Assembly: GCA_903839675.1 (NCBI GenBank) | Contig: CAIMDB010000020.1 | Span: 1-41,918 of the forward strand | Source: an uncultured Sphingomonadales bacterium | Lineage (GTDB): Bacteria > Pseudomonadota > Alphaproteobacteria > Sphingomonadales > Sphingomonadaceae | Direction: 5' to 3' | Length of the DNA stretch: 41,918 nucleotides | Shown: piece after piece, positions 16,570 through 23,001 of the stretch | How positions within the stretch are numbered: the first letter of the stretch is position 1 | Layout of the letters: the number at the start of each line of letters is the position of its first letter | Notes under the pieces: generated by a model | The model's input: the letters and a program-made list of their open reading frames with translations, nothing else | Told to the model about the DNA's origin: nothing | Databases searched by the model: none | Position numbers and translations under genes: made by a program

Positions 16570-17438
16570 ACGTCAATTTGCGGCGCAAGCCCTGCGACGC
16601 GTTCTGCCGACTTGATCGTGTTTTCCAGTAGCATCGTCACCGTCATTGGCCCGACCCCGCCGGGGACAGGCGTGATGGCCGACGCGCGCCAGCGGACGCC
16701 TTCAAAATCTACATCACCGGTTATGCTGCCATCGGGCATGCGGTTGATGCCGACGTCGATCACAACAGCACCGGTTTTCACCATCTGCGGCAGGATGAGA
16801 TTGGGGACGCCTGCTGCCACCACCAATATGTCGGCAAGGATCGTGTATTGGGCAAGGTCACGTGTCTTGGCGTGGCAGATCGAGACGGTCGCATCGCGGG
16901 CCATCAGCATGAGCGCCATCGGTTTGCCGACGATGTTGCTGGCCCCAACGACGACCACATTCTGCCCTTCAATCGGGATGTTCTCGCTTTCGAGGAGCTT
17001 GACGACGCCATAGGGCGTGCAGGGCGAAAAGACCGTGTTGCCGGTGACGAGCCCGCCGACATTGTAGAGATGGAATCCGTCGACGTCCTTATCGACCGCG
17101 ATGGTTTCCAGCACCTTCGCCATGTCGATATGCGCGGGAAGGGGAAGCTGGACGAGGATGCCGTGGACATTCTCGTCAGCGTTCAGCTCTTCGATGCGAT
17201 TGAGCAGTGCTTCGTTGGTGATGTCAGCCGGATAACGGTCCGTGAAGGAACGGATGCCGACATTTTCACAGGCCTTGATCTTCTTGCCAACATAGACGGC
17301 AGAGGCCGGGTCTTCACCGACCAGGATCACAGCCAGACCCGGTGTCACACCATGCTGGGCAAGCGTCCGCACGCGCGCCGCGCATTCCTTGCGGATTTCT
17401 GCGGCGAGTTTCTTCCCGTCGATCAGCTTGGCTGACAT
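16548..17438 (-). CDS. folD: Methylenetetrahydrofolate dehydrogenase/cyclohydrolase FolD
   Basis: 296 aa from ATG 17438, which has AAGGA about 10 nt upstream; an upstream ATG (17498) in frame would add 20 residues that do not resemble FolD and would run through a palindrome. The bifunctional enzyme interconverts 5,10-methylene- and 10-formyl-tetrahydrofolate with NADP+. Visible motifs are the YVGKK stretch (catalytic Tyr-x-x-x-Lys-type element in DPASAVYVGKKIKAC), QLPLPAHID, DVDGFH, PCTPYGVVKLL, the GASNIVGKPMA dinucleotide segment and TPVPGGVGPMTVTML. It lies downstream of the LysR gene but behind its own palindromic leader. Confidence 0.96.
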   Translation of the reverse strand: MSAKLIDGKKLAAEIRKECAARVRTLAQHGVTPGLAVILVGEDPASAVYVGKKIKACENVGIRSFTDRYPADITNEALLNRIEELNADENVHGILVQLPLPAHIDMAKVLETIAVDKDVDGFHLYNVGGLVTGNTVFSPCTPYGVVKLLESENIPIEGQNVVVVGASNIVGKPMALMLMARDATVSICHAKTRDLAQYTILADILVVAAGVPNLILPQMVKTGAVVIDVGINRMPDGSITGDVDFEGVRWRASAITPVPGGVGPMTVTMLLENTIKSAERVAGLAPQIDVPLSTAA

Positions 17439-17462
17439 GAGTGGCATTCCTTTGTGTGTGAT

Positions 17463-17483
17463 TTTGTATGCGTTACATACAAA
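17463..17483 (-). promoter_or_regulatory. Perfect 21-bp palindrome upstream of folD (candidate operator)
   Basis: TTTGTATG (17463-17470) and CATACAAA (17476-17483) are perfect 8-bp inverted arms with a 5-nt CGTTA spacer. The element is centred about 35 nt before the folD start codon, in the 66-nt gap after the LysR gene. Its AT-rich symmetric form is that of a transcription-factor operator more than of an RNA terminator. The cognate regulator is unknown; the TTGTAT/ATACAA core recalls GntR-type sites. Confidence 0.45.
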
Positions 17484-17504
17484 GTGCGATTCCGGCAAGG
17501 GGCG

Positions 17505-18431
17505 TCAGTGCGCGACGTCGTCTAGAGGGGCCGAGAGGATATGTCGTGCCTGTTCCACCACCACGTCGGCGATCAACCGATAATTGTCCGCAAAGGCGGC
17601 TCCTTCGCGCCAGACAGCGGCGATGGAACGGGCGGCGGCCCAACCTTGGGGCCGCAACCGGGTGACCATGTTTTCTCCGCCGACTTCCGATCTAAGATAA
17701 AGTTCGGGCAGGATCGCAAACCCCAATCCTGATCCGCACATCTGGCGCAGGCTATCAAGGCTGGTGCCTTCATAATCCTCAAGCAGTTCAGCCCCCAGAT
17801 CGTTGCAGATATCGCGGAACTGGCGGTGGGTGTGGTGCCGTCGGTCCATGCTGAGAATGCCTATGCCTTGCAGATCTTCTTTTTCCACCCGCTTGGCCTG
17901 GGCGAGGGGATGGTCCGGCGGGGCGACAATGTGCAGCGGCTCTCGAAAGAGGGGGTCAATATGCAAGCCGCTGCCGGTGACGGGCAGGGGAGAGAGCAGC
18001 ATGTCGAGATCTCCATTCGCCAGATCGCGTGCCTGCTCAATTGGAATGCCTTCGCGAATGTAGAGGCGCAAATCGGGAAAGCGCCGATGCAACTGCGCGA
18101 TGATCTCCGGCATCAGATACGGCCCAAGGGTCGGCGTTATGCCGAAGCGGATCGTGCCGGCAATGGCCTGCCGCGCCCGCCGGGTAAGATCTTCTATGTC
18201 CTTGACCCCGATGAGTAATTTTCGTGCGCGGGCCACCACTTCACGCCCGATCGGGGTGAGCTGTACAGGCGTTTCATTGCGCTCGACAAGTTGGGCGCCA
18301 AGCTTTGCTTCAAGGGTGCGAAGCTGCTGACTGAGCGTGGGTTGTGAGATGTGAACGGCGTCTGCGGCCCGCCGGAAGTTTCCGTGTTCCGAAAGGGCGA
18401 CCAGATATTCGAATTGGCGAAGCATAGACAT
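17505..18431 (-). CDS. LysR-family regulator, OxyR-like but without the peroxidatic cysteine
   Basis: 308 aa. The N-terminal winged helix-turn-helix (FEYLVALSEHGNFRRAADAVHISQPTLSQQLRTLEAKLG) and the effector domain (FGITPTLGPYLMPEII..., TSLDSLRQMCGSGLGFAILP) follow E. coli OxyR closely. Aligned with OxyR, the C199 position is H200 (in RRHHTHRQF), while C209 falls at the resolving C208 position. A reversible C199-C208 disulfide therefore cannot form, and the signal must be sensed another way. ATG 18431 or an in-frame ATG at 18425 could start translation. The gene is divergent from terC, with an OxyR-type site between them, suggesting autoregulation and possible control of terC. Confidence 0.88.
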   Translation of the reverse strand: MSMLRQFEYLVALSEHGNFRRAADAVHISQPTLSQQLRTLEAKLGAQLVERNETPVQLTPIGREVVARARKLLIGVKDIEDLTRRARQAIAGTIRFGITPTLGPYLMPEIIAQLHRRFPDLRLYIREGIPIEQARDLANGDLDMLLSPLPVTGSGLHIDPLFREPLHIVAPPDHPLAQAKRVEKEDLQGIGILSMDRRHHTHRQFRDICNDLGAELLEDYEGTSLDSLRQMCGSGLGFAILPELYLRSEVGGENMVTRLRPQGWAAARSIAAVWREGAAFADNYRLIADVVVEQARHILSAPLDDVAH

Positions 18432-18525
18432 GATAGAATCTATCTATCAAAACTATATGCAAATTGCAATTTGATCAATCAATCGACGGCACCGATATGC
18501 GACCTACGTTTTGCCGGAGATTTTA
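18431..18525. promoter_or_regulatory. LysR/terC divergent region with an OxyR-type site
   Basis: TGATAG-N7-CTATCA (18431-18449) is a perfect 6-bp inverted repeat containing ATAG-N7-CTAT, the half-site element recognised by OxyR. It abuts the start codon of the LysR gene. A second perfect palindrome, CAAATTG/CAATTTG (18460-18473), follows directly and runs into TTGATCAA. The arrangement fits LysR-type autoregulation and control of a divergent target. Confidence 0.55.
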
Positions 18526-19509
18526 ATGTTCGAATTTTTCACCTCCATGTTCCTCGGAACGCCAGTCTGGTTCTGGCTGGCCTTCATCGGGCTGGTCGTG
18601 GCCTTGACGGCGTTTGACCTTGGTCTCCTGCACAAGGAAGACCGGGAGATGGGGATTGCGGAATCCCTGAAGCTTTCGGCTTTTTATATCACCATCGCTC
18701 TTGCCTTTGGGGTCTGGGTCTGGATCGAAAAAGGCGCAGATCTGGGCATGAAATACTACACCGGCTTCTTCATTGAGAAGGCGCTGTCGATCGACAACAT
18801 CTTCGTGATCAGCCTGATCTTCGCCTTCTTCGCGATCCCGGCCAAGTTCCAGTATCGCGCGCTTTTGTGGGGCATCATCGGTGTCATCGTCCTGCGCGGT
18901 CTGATGATTGCGGCGGGTGCTGCGCTGGTGAGTGAGGCCTATTGGGTCCTCTACATCTTTGCCGCCTTCCTGGTCGCGACGGGCGTCAAAATGTTCTTTT
19001 CGAACGATCATGCGCCGGATCTTTCAAAGAACCCCGCGATCCGGTGGATCTCCACGCACATGCGGGTGACCAAGGAACTGCATGATCAGCGCTTCTTTGT
19101 GAAAGTGCCGGACGAGAAGACGGGCCTTATGGTGCGCGCGGCAACGCCGTTGTTCCTCGCGCTTGTGGTGATCAACCTCGCTGACCTTGTCTTTGCGATT
19201 GACTCGGTGCCCGCCATTTTCGCGATCACGACCGATACGTTCGTGGTCTACACATCCAACATCATGGCGATCCTTGGCCTGCGTGCGCTCTACTTTGCGC
19301 TCTCAGCGATGATCGATCGGTTCCACTACCTCAAATTCGCCCTTGCCGCCGTACTGGTGTTCATCGGCTCCAAGATCTTCGTGTCCGATTTTCTGCTGGA
19401 TGGGGCGAAGTTTCCGCCCGTTGCCAGCCTGGCCGTTACCTTCGGCCTGATCGGCGCGGGGATAGGATGGTCGCTCTGGAAAACCCGGACCACCTCCGCC
19501 CTCGACTGA
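18526..19509 (+). CDS. TerC-family integral membrane protein
   Basis: 327 aa from ATG 18526, with GGAGA (18516-18520) 5 nt upstream; a TTG at 18511 in frame is less likely. Several hydrophobic segments span the protein. The two TerC signature regions with membrane-embedded acids are present: KALSIDNIFVISLIFAFF and INLADLVFAIDSVPAIFAIT. TerC/Alx-type proteins act in the inner membrane and are linked to tellurite resistance or to metal (notably Mn2+) export during metalation of exported proteins. A substrate here is not proven. The gene is divergent from the OxyR-like regulator and leads a run of envelope genes on the + strand. Confidence 0.93.
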   Translation: MFEFFTSMFLGTPVWFWLAFIGLVVALTAFDLGLLHKEDREMGIAESLKLSAFYITIALAFGVWVWIEKGADLGMKYYTGFFIEKALSIDNIFVISLIFAFFAIPAKFQYRALLWGIIGVIVLRGLMIAAGAALVSEAYWVLYIFAAFLVATGVKMFFSNDHAPDLSKNPAIRWISTHMRVTKELHDQRFFVKVPDEKTGLMVRAATPLFLALVVINLADLVFAIDSVPAIFAITTDTFVVYTSNIMAILGLRALYFALSAMIDRFHYLKFALAAVLVFIGSKIFVSDFLLDGAKFPPVASLAVTFGLIGAGIGWSLWKTRTTSALD

Positions 19510-19550
19510 AACCCTGATTAATTAATCAATCAAAAGAAGGAGAAGTCATT

Positions 19551-20030
19551 ATGCGTAAATATCTCTATCTGCCGGTTCTCGCTGGTATGGCCATGGTTGC
19601 GGCACAGCCGGCTATGGCGCGCAGCAAAGCGGTTTGCATGAAGCCGACGACGGCGCAATTGGACGCCCAGTTCAACAAGTTCAACAACGCCTGGGCGACA
19701 AAGAGCCCGGACACCGTGACGGCGCTCTTTGCCGACGATGCTGTGCTTCTGGCGACGGTCGCCAATAAGCCGCGCACCGACCATGCCGGTATCCGCGACT
19801 ATTTCGTCAGCTTCCTGAAGAATAGCCCGGTTGGCACGATCAACAGCTCGACGATCAAGACGGGCTGCAACTGGGCGGTGCGCGCGGGTACCTGGACAGT
19901 TGTTCTCACCAATCCCGAAACGGGCGTAAAGACGGACGTAAAGGCGCGTTACAGCTTCCTGTACGAATATGAAAAGGGCCAGTGGAAGATCGAGCACCTG
20001 CATTCGTCCGCAATGCCAGAAAAGATCTGA
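19551..20030 (+). CDS. Exported NTF2-like (SnoaL/DUF4440, SgcJ/EcaC-type) protein
   Basis: 159 aa. ATG 19551 is preceded by AAGGAGAAG. A Sec signal peptide (RKYLYLPVLAGMAMVAAQPAMA) is followed by an NTF2-like cone fold: QLDAQFNKFNNAWATKSPDTVTALFADDAVLLATVANKPRTDHAGIRDYF, then strands ending in YSFLYEYEKGQWKIEHLHSSAMP. This pattern is shared by the SgcJ/EcaC group. Two Cys residues in the mature part (KAVCMK and KTGCNW) could form a disulfide. Members bind small molecules or catalyse varied reactions, so no specific function is assigned. It lies 41 nt after terC. Confidence 0.82.
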   Translation: MRKYLYLPVLAGMAMVAAQPAMARSKAVCMKPTTAQLDAQFNKFNNAWATKSPDTVTALFADDAVLLATVANKPRTDHAGIRDYFVSFLKNSPVGTINSSTIKTGCNWAVRAGTWTVVLTNPETGVKTDVKARYSFLYEYEKGQWKIEHLHSSAMPEKI

Positions 20031-20036
20031 ACCCAA

Positions 20037-20073
20037 GGTGCCGGCCATGCCTCCCCTTTATCTGGCCGGCACC
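20037..20073 (+). terminator. Stem-loop after the NTF2-like gene
   Basis: GGTGCCGGCCA (20037-20047) and TGGCCGGCACC (20063-20073) make a perfect 11-bp stem with a 15-nt loop, starting 7 nt beyond the stop codon. Only a weak T-rich tail follows (CCATTCTT). It probably terminates or attenuates transcription before ompW. Confidence 0.55.
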
Positions 20074-20121
20074 GCCCATTCTTAGTGCGCAAAGCACAGG
20101 ATTGAAGAAAGAGGATAGAAT

Positions 20122-20799
20122 ATGAAGAGCCTTCCCATCAAATTTGCCCTTGCTTCGCTTTTGGCTGCAACGGCATCGGTCGCATCCGCAGAGCCTGTTG
20201 AGGGCAAGATCCAGGTGAAGCTTTTTGGGACGGCAATTCTGCCGGACGGTAAGATCACCTCTGTCGTAACAGATCGCATCGGCCTTCCTGCAGGGGCGCA
20301 GTCGCAGGCCAGCAACAGCTTTGTTCCGACGATTGCGGCAGAGTATTTCCTGAGCCCCAATCTCTCGATTGAAACGATCTGCTGCATCACGCCGCACGAT
20401 GTGAACGGCGCGGGCAGCCTCTCTGGTGCAAAGCTGGTCAACAACGCGATCATCCTTCCGGCGACGGTCACTGTGAAATATCATTTGGCCAACGGCTCGG
20501 CGATCAAGCCTTATGTCGGCGCAGGCCCGACGCGCTTCTTCATCTTCAGCGAAGGTGTTGGCGCAACGGCGAGGACGCTCGGTGCCACCGCCGTCAACCT
20601 TAAGGATGATTTTGGCTTTGCCTTGCAGGCCGGAACGGACATCAAACTCAATGATCGTGGGCTGGGCCTGAGCATTGATGCAAAGCGTTACTTCGTCGAC
20701 ACAACGGCTGTTTTCCGTGCGGGAACAACGACGGTTCTTGAAACGCGTCATAAACTCGATCCCTGGGTGTTGAGCGCGGGTCTCACTTACCGCTTCTGA
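20122..20799 (+). CDS. OmpW-family outer membrane protein
   Basis: 225 aa. A signal peptide (KSLPIKFALASLLAATASVASA) is followed by alternating beta strands and a C-terminal Phe (LSAGLTYRF), as in outer-membrane barrels. OmpW hallmarks are the EYFLSPNLSIETICCITPHDV segment, LPATVTVKYHLANGSAIKPYVGAGPTRFFIF and the late SIDAKRYFVDTTA. OmpW proteins form small 8-strand barrels for hydrophobic compounds. Two adjacent Cys residues (ICCI) are unusual for an exposed barrel. It is separated from the previous gene by a hairpin and from the next by 21 nt. Confidence 0.92.
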   Translation: MKSLPIKFALASLLAATASVASAEPVEGKIQVKLFGTAILPDGKITSVVTDRIGLPAGAQSQASNSFVPTIAAEYFLSPNLSIETICCITPHDVNGAGSLSGAKLVNNAIILPATVTVKYHLANGSAIKPYVGAGPTRFFIFSEGVGATARTLGATAVNLKDDFGFALQAGTDIKLNDRGLGLSIDAKRYFVDTTAVFRAGTTTVLETRHKLDPWVLSAGLTYRF

Positions 20800-20820
20800 T
20801 TGAACTGAAAGGGACCTCTT

Positions 20821-21489
20821 ATGATCCGCTACACATCGCTGGTTGCACTCGCCATTTTGGCTACGGCGCCGCTCCATGCTGCGGAAGAGGACACCCAATT
20901 ATGGGGCGCAGTGATTGTGAGTGCCGATGTCAGCAAGGATGTTTTCATAACGATGGAGGGCGTGGCACGCCTGACAGACGACGCCTCGCGGCTCGGGCAG
21001 ACGATCCTGCGCCCCAGCATTGGATACCGACTGGGGAAGAACACGATTGCCACAGTCGGCTATGCATATGCTGCCACAGATCCTGTCGGGCCGGCCAGTT
21101 CGGATGAACACCGCTTTTGGCAGCAATTGACCTTCAGGGTTGCCGGCAATGGAAGTGGCCTAACGGTCACGGGCAGGACCCGTTTTGAACAGCGATGGTT
21201 TGAAGGCCGGGACGACATGGGCTGGCGGTTGCGGCAGCAACTGCGGGCAACGGCACCGCTCGCTGGCAAAACGCGCGCTGTTGTATGGAGCGAAGCCTTT
21301 CTCTCGCTGGATGATACGAGCTGGGGACAGCGCAGCGGATTGGATCGGTGGCGCAATTCGGTCGGGCTGTCGGTGCCCGTGACTAAAACCGTCACGATTG
21401 AGCCGGGTTATATCAACCAATGGGTTAGCACGCGCGGGCTAGACCGTGTCCACCACATCGCGAATGTCTCGCTGTCAGCCCGGTTCTAA
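20821..21489 (+). CDS. DUF2490-family outer membrane beta-barrel protein
   Basis: 222 aa with a short signal peptide (IRYTSLVALAILATAPLHAA). The mature protein begins with DTQLWGAVIVSADVSKDVFITMEGVARL and contains the typical DUF2490 sequence FRVAGNGSGLTVTGRTRFEQRWFEGRDDMGWRLRQQLRA, ending in a barrel-closing HHIANVSLSARF with terminal Phe. The family has no established function. It follows ompW by 21 nt and precedes sbtA by 32 nt, so the three probably share a transcript. Confidence 0.85.
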   Translation: MIRYTSLVALAILATAPLHAAEEDTQLWGAVIVSADVSKDVFITMEGVARLTDDASRLGQTILRPSIGYRLGKNTIATVGYAYAATDPVGPASSDEHRFWQQLTFRVAGNGSGLTVTGRTRFEQRWFEGRDDMGWRLRQQLRATAPLAGKTRAVVWSEAFLSLDDTSWGQRSGLDRWRNSVGLSVPVTKTVTIEPGYINQWVSTRGLDRVHHIANVSLSARF

Positions 21490-21521
21490 AGACACAAAGT
21501 AACAAGGTGGGGAATTGAAGC

Positions 21522-22493
21522 GTGGCCATTGACGTTGGGATCAGCGCGCTCCTGTCGCCCATGATCCTCTTTTTCATTCTCGGCGGATTTGCCGGGCTCG
21601 TGCGGTCGGACCTCAATGTTCCCGACGCCATGGGCAAGGCGATGTCGATTTATCTGATGGCCGCTATCGGCCTGAAGGGCGGCATCAGTGTTGCTGAGGC
21701 CGGTCTTTCATCCCAGTTCGCGATTGCCCTGCTCGCTGGGGTCGGCCTGAGCCTGCTCCTCCCGGTTCCCGCATTTGCCGCACTACAGCGGGTGGGTGCT
21801 GTTGATCGAACGAATGCCGCGGCGATTGCCGCGCATTATGGATCGGTGAGCGTGGTCACCTTCGTGACGGGTTCCGAGATCCTCAACGCGCTGTCCATGC
21901 CGCCAGCAGGCTATATGGTTGCAGTGATGGCCGCGATGGAGACGCCCGCCATCATCATCGGACTGCTGCTGGCCCGAAGCACGCTCGCCTCCGGGCCATC
22001 TATACCGAAATCGGCGATGTGGCACGAAAGCCTTTTAAACGGCTCTGTGGTGCTTCTGCTTGGCAGTTTCGCGATCGGTCTTGCTGTCGGCAAGGAAGGC
22101 GCAGCACCGGTGCTTCCGGTCTTTGATGCCGGGTTTCGGGGTATCCTGTGCCTGTTCCTGCTCGACATGGGGCTGATTGCGGCGCGACGCTTGCGTGAGA
22201 CACGAAATCTGACCTGGCGGCTCATCGGGCTTGGCATCGCACTGCCGGTTCTTCAAGGCGTGGTCGGTGTCTCGCTCGGGACGGTCATCGGACTTGATGT
22301 GCCGACGGCAGCCGTGCTCGGCATTCTTGCGGCAAGCGCCTCTTATATTGCGGTGCCCGCTGTGATGCGTATGTCCCTGCCTCAGGCAGATCCCGGTCTC
22401 TCGCTGGGCATGGCCCTCGCTGTGACCTTTCCGTTCAATGTGACCATTGGTATTCCCCTTTACATCGCAATGGCCACAAGGATTGGCGCATGA
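21522..22493 (+). CDS. sbtA: SbtA-type sodium-dependent bicarbonate permease
   Basis: 323 aa. GTG 21522 with AAGGTGGGG upstream. About ten transmembrane segments are visible. The SbtA family signatures are clear: FFILGGFAGLVRSDLNVPDAMGKAMSIYLMAAIGLKGGISVAEAGL and VDRTNAAAIAAHYGSVSVVTFVTG. In cyanobacteria SbtA imports bicarbonate with Na+. The function in a heterotroph is probably bicarbonate supply for carboxylation, though related permeases may carry other anions. Its stop overlaps the ATG of the next gene, a PII-like protein, by 4 nt, as expected for an SbtA-SbtB pair. Confidence 0.9.
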   Translation: MAIDVGISALLSPMILFFILGGFAGLVRSDLNVPDAMGKAMSIYLMAAIGLKGGISVAEAGLSSQFAIALLAGVGLSLLLPVPAFAALQRVGAVDRTNAAAIAAHYGSVSVVTFVTGSEILNALSMPPAGYMVAVMAAMETPAIIIGLLLARSTLASGPSIPKSAMWHESLLNGSVVLLLGSFAIGLAVGKEGAAPVLPVFDAGFRGILCLFLLDMGLIAARRLRETRNLTWRLIGLGIALPVLQGVVGVSLGTVIGLDVPTAAVLGILAASASYIAVPAVMRMSLPQADPGLSLGMALAVTFPFNVTIGIPLYIAMATRIGA

Positions 22494-22804
22494 CCCTAAA
22501 TGTCGTCCAACGCCGCAGGATCGAAGTTCTGGTTGACCGCCCGTTGGCGCCGCTCCTTGCCGAACTTGCGCGTAATTCAGGCATCACAAGCTACAGCCTT
22601 TTGCCGGTGCTGGGCGGCGCGGGCCATAATGGCGTCTGGACGGATGAGGAGATTAGCGGGGCTCAGGCCAAGCTTATCTTTTTAACCGTGGCGTCGGAGG
22701 AGAAGACCGACCGTTTGGTGGAACAACTGGCGCCTTTGCTGGACAGTCACGGCCTTGTGTTGTTCCTCAGCGCCGTGGACGTGGTCCGGGGTCAACGCTT
22801 CTGA
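22490..22804 (+). CDS. PII-like protein, probable SbtB partner of SbtA
   Basis: 104 aa, ATG overlapping the sbtA stop (ATGA). The predicted beta-alpha-beta pattern, a glycine-rich central stretch (SLLPVLGGAGHNGVWTDEEISGAQAKLIFLTVAS, corresponding to the PII T-loop region) and a later EKTDRLVEQLAPLL helix fit the PII-like fold. In cyanobacteria SbtB binds adenine nucleotides such as cAMP and inhibits or tunes SbtA. The C-terminal CGPEGC redox loop of some SbtB proteins is absent (ends AVDVVRGQRF). The assignment rests on fold impression plus gene overlap. Confidence 0.75.
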   Translation: MTLNVVQRRRIEVLVDRPLAPLLAELARNSGITSYSLLPVLGGAGHNGVWTDEEISGAQAKLIFLTVASEEKTDRLVEQLAPLLDSHGLVLFLSAVDVVRGQRF

Positions 22805-23001
22805 TCGCAGGACTGTAACGCTGGCTGCTCCCTTAAATCATTAATATTAATTGATTTTATCTGCAGCCACATTGTTGCCGGCTGCCGGAGAGCACATTCA
22901 CAAAGGCTTCAGCAAAGTGACATGATGCCGACGTCGTGACGACCCTTGGCCGTCATTCGCGTGCGTTAGTGGCTCGTTCTCCTGTTATCTGGAGTCGTTT
23001 C
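22805..23001 (+). promoter_or_regulatory. Leader of the TonB receptor gene, with an AT-rich palindrome
   Basis: This 197-nt gap follows the PII-like gene. It contains the perfect 12-bp palindrome ATTAATATTAAT (22840-22851) within a broader imperfect AATCA...TGATT symmetry, a plausible operator or promoter core. The receptor's start at 23002 is supported by GGAG (22991-22994) 7 nt upstream. Nothing else was recognised in the gap. Confidence 0.35.

Noticed and set aside
19906-20898. A 330-codon open frame on the - strand across ompW
   Set aside because: It is antisense to a signal-peptide-bearing OmpW gene, is rich in Arg and Cys in a low-information way, and matches no family I recognise.
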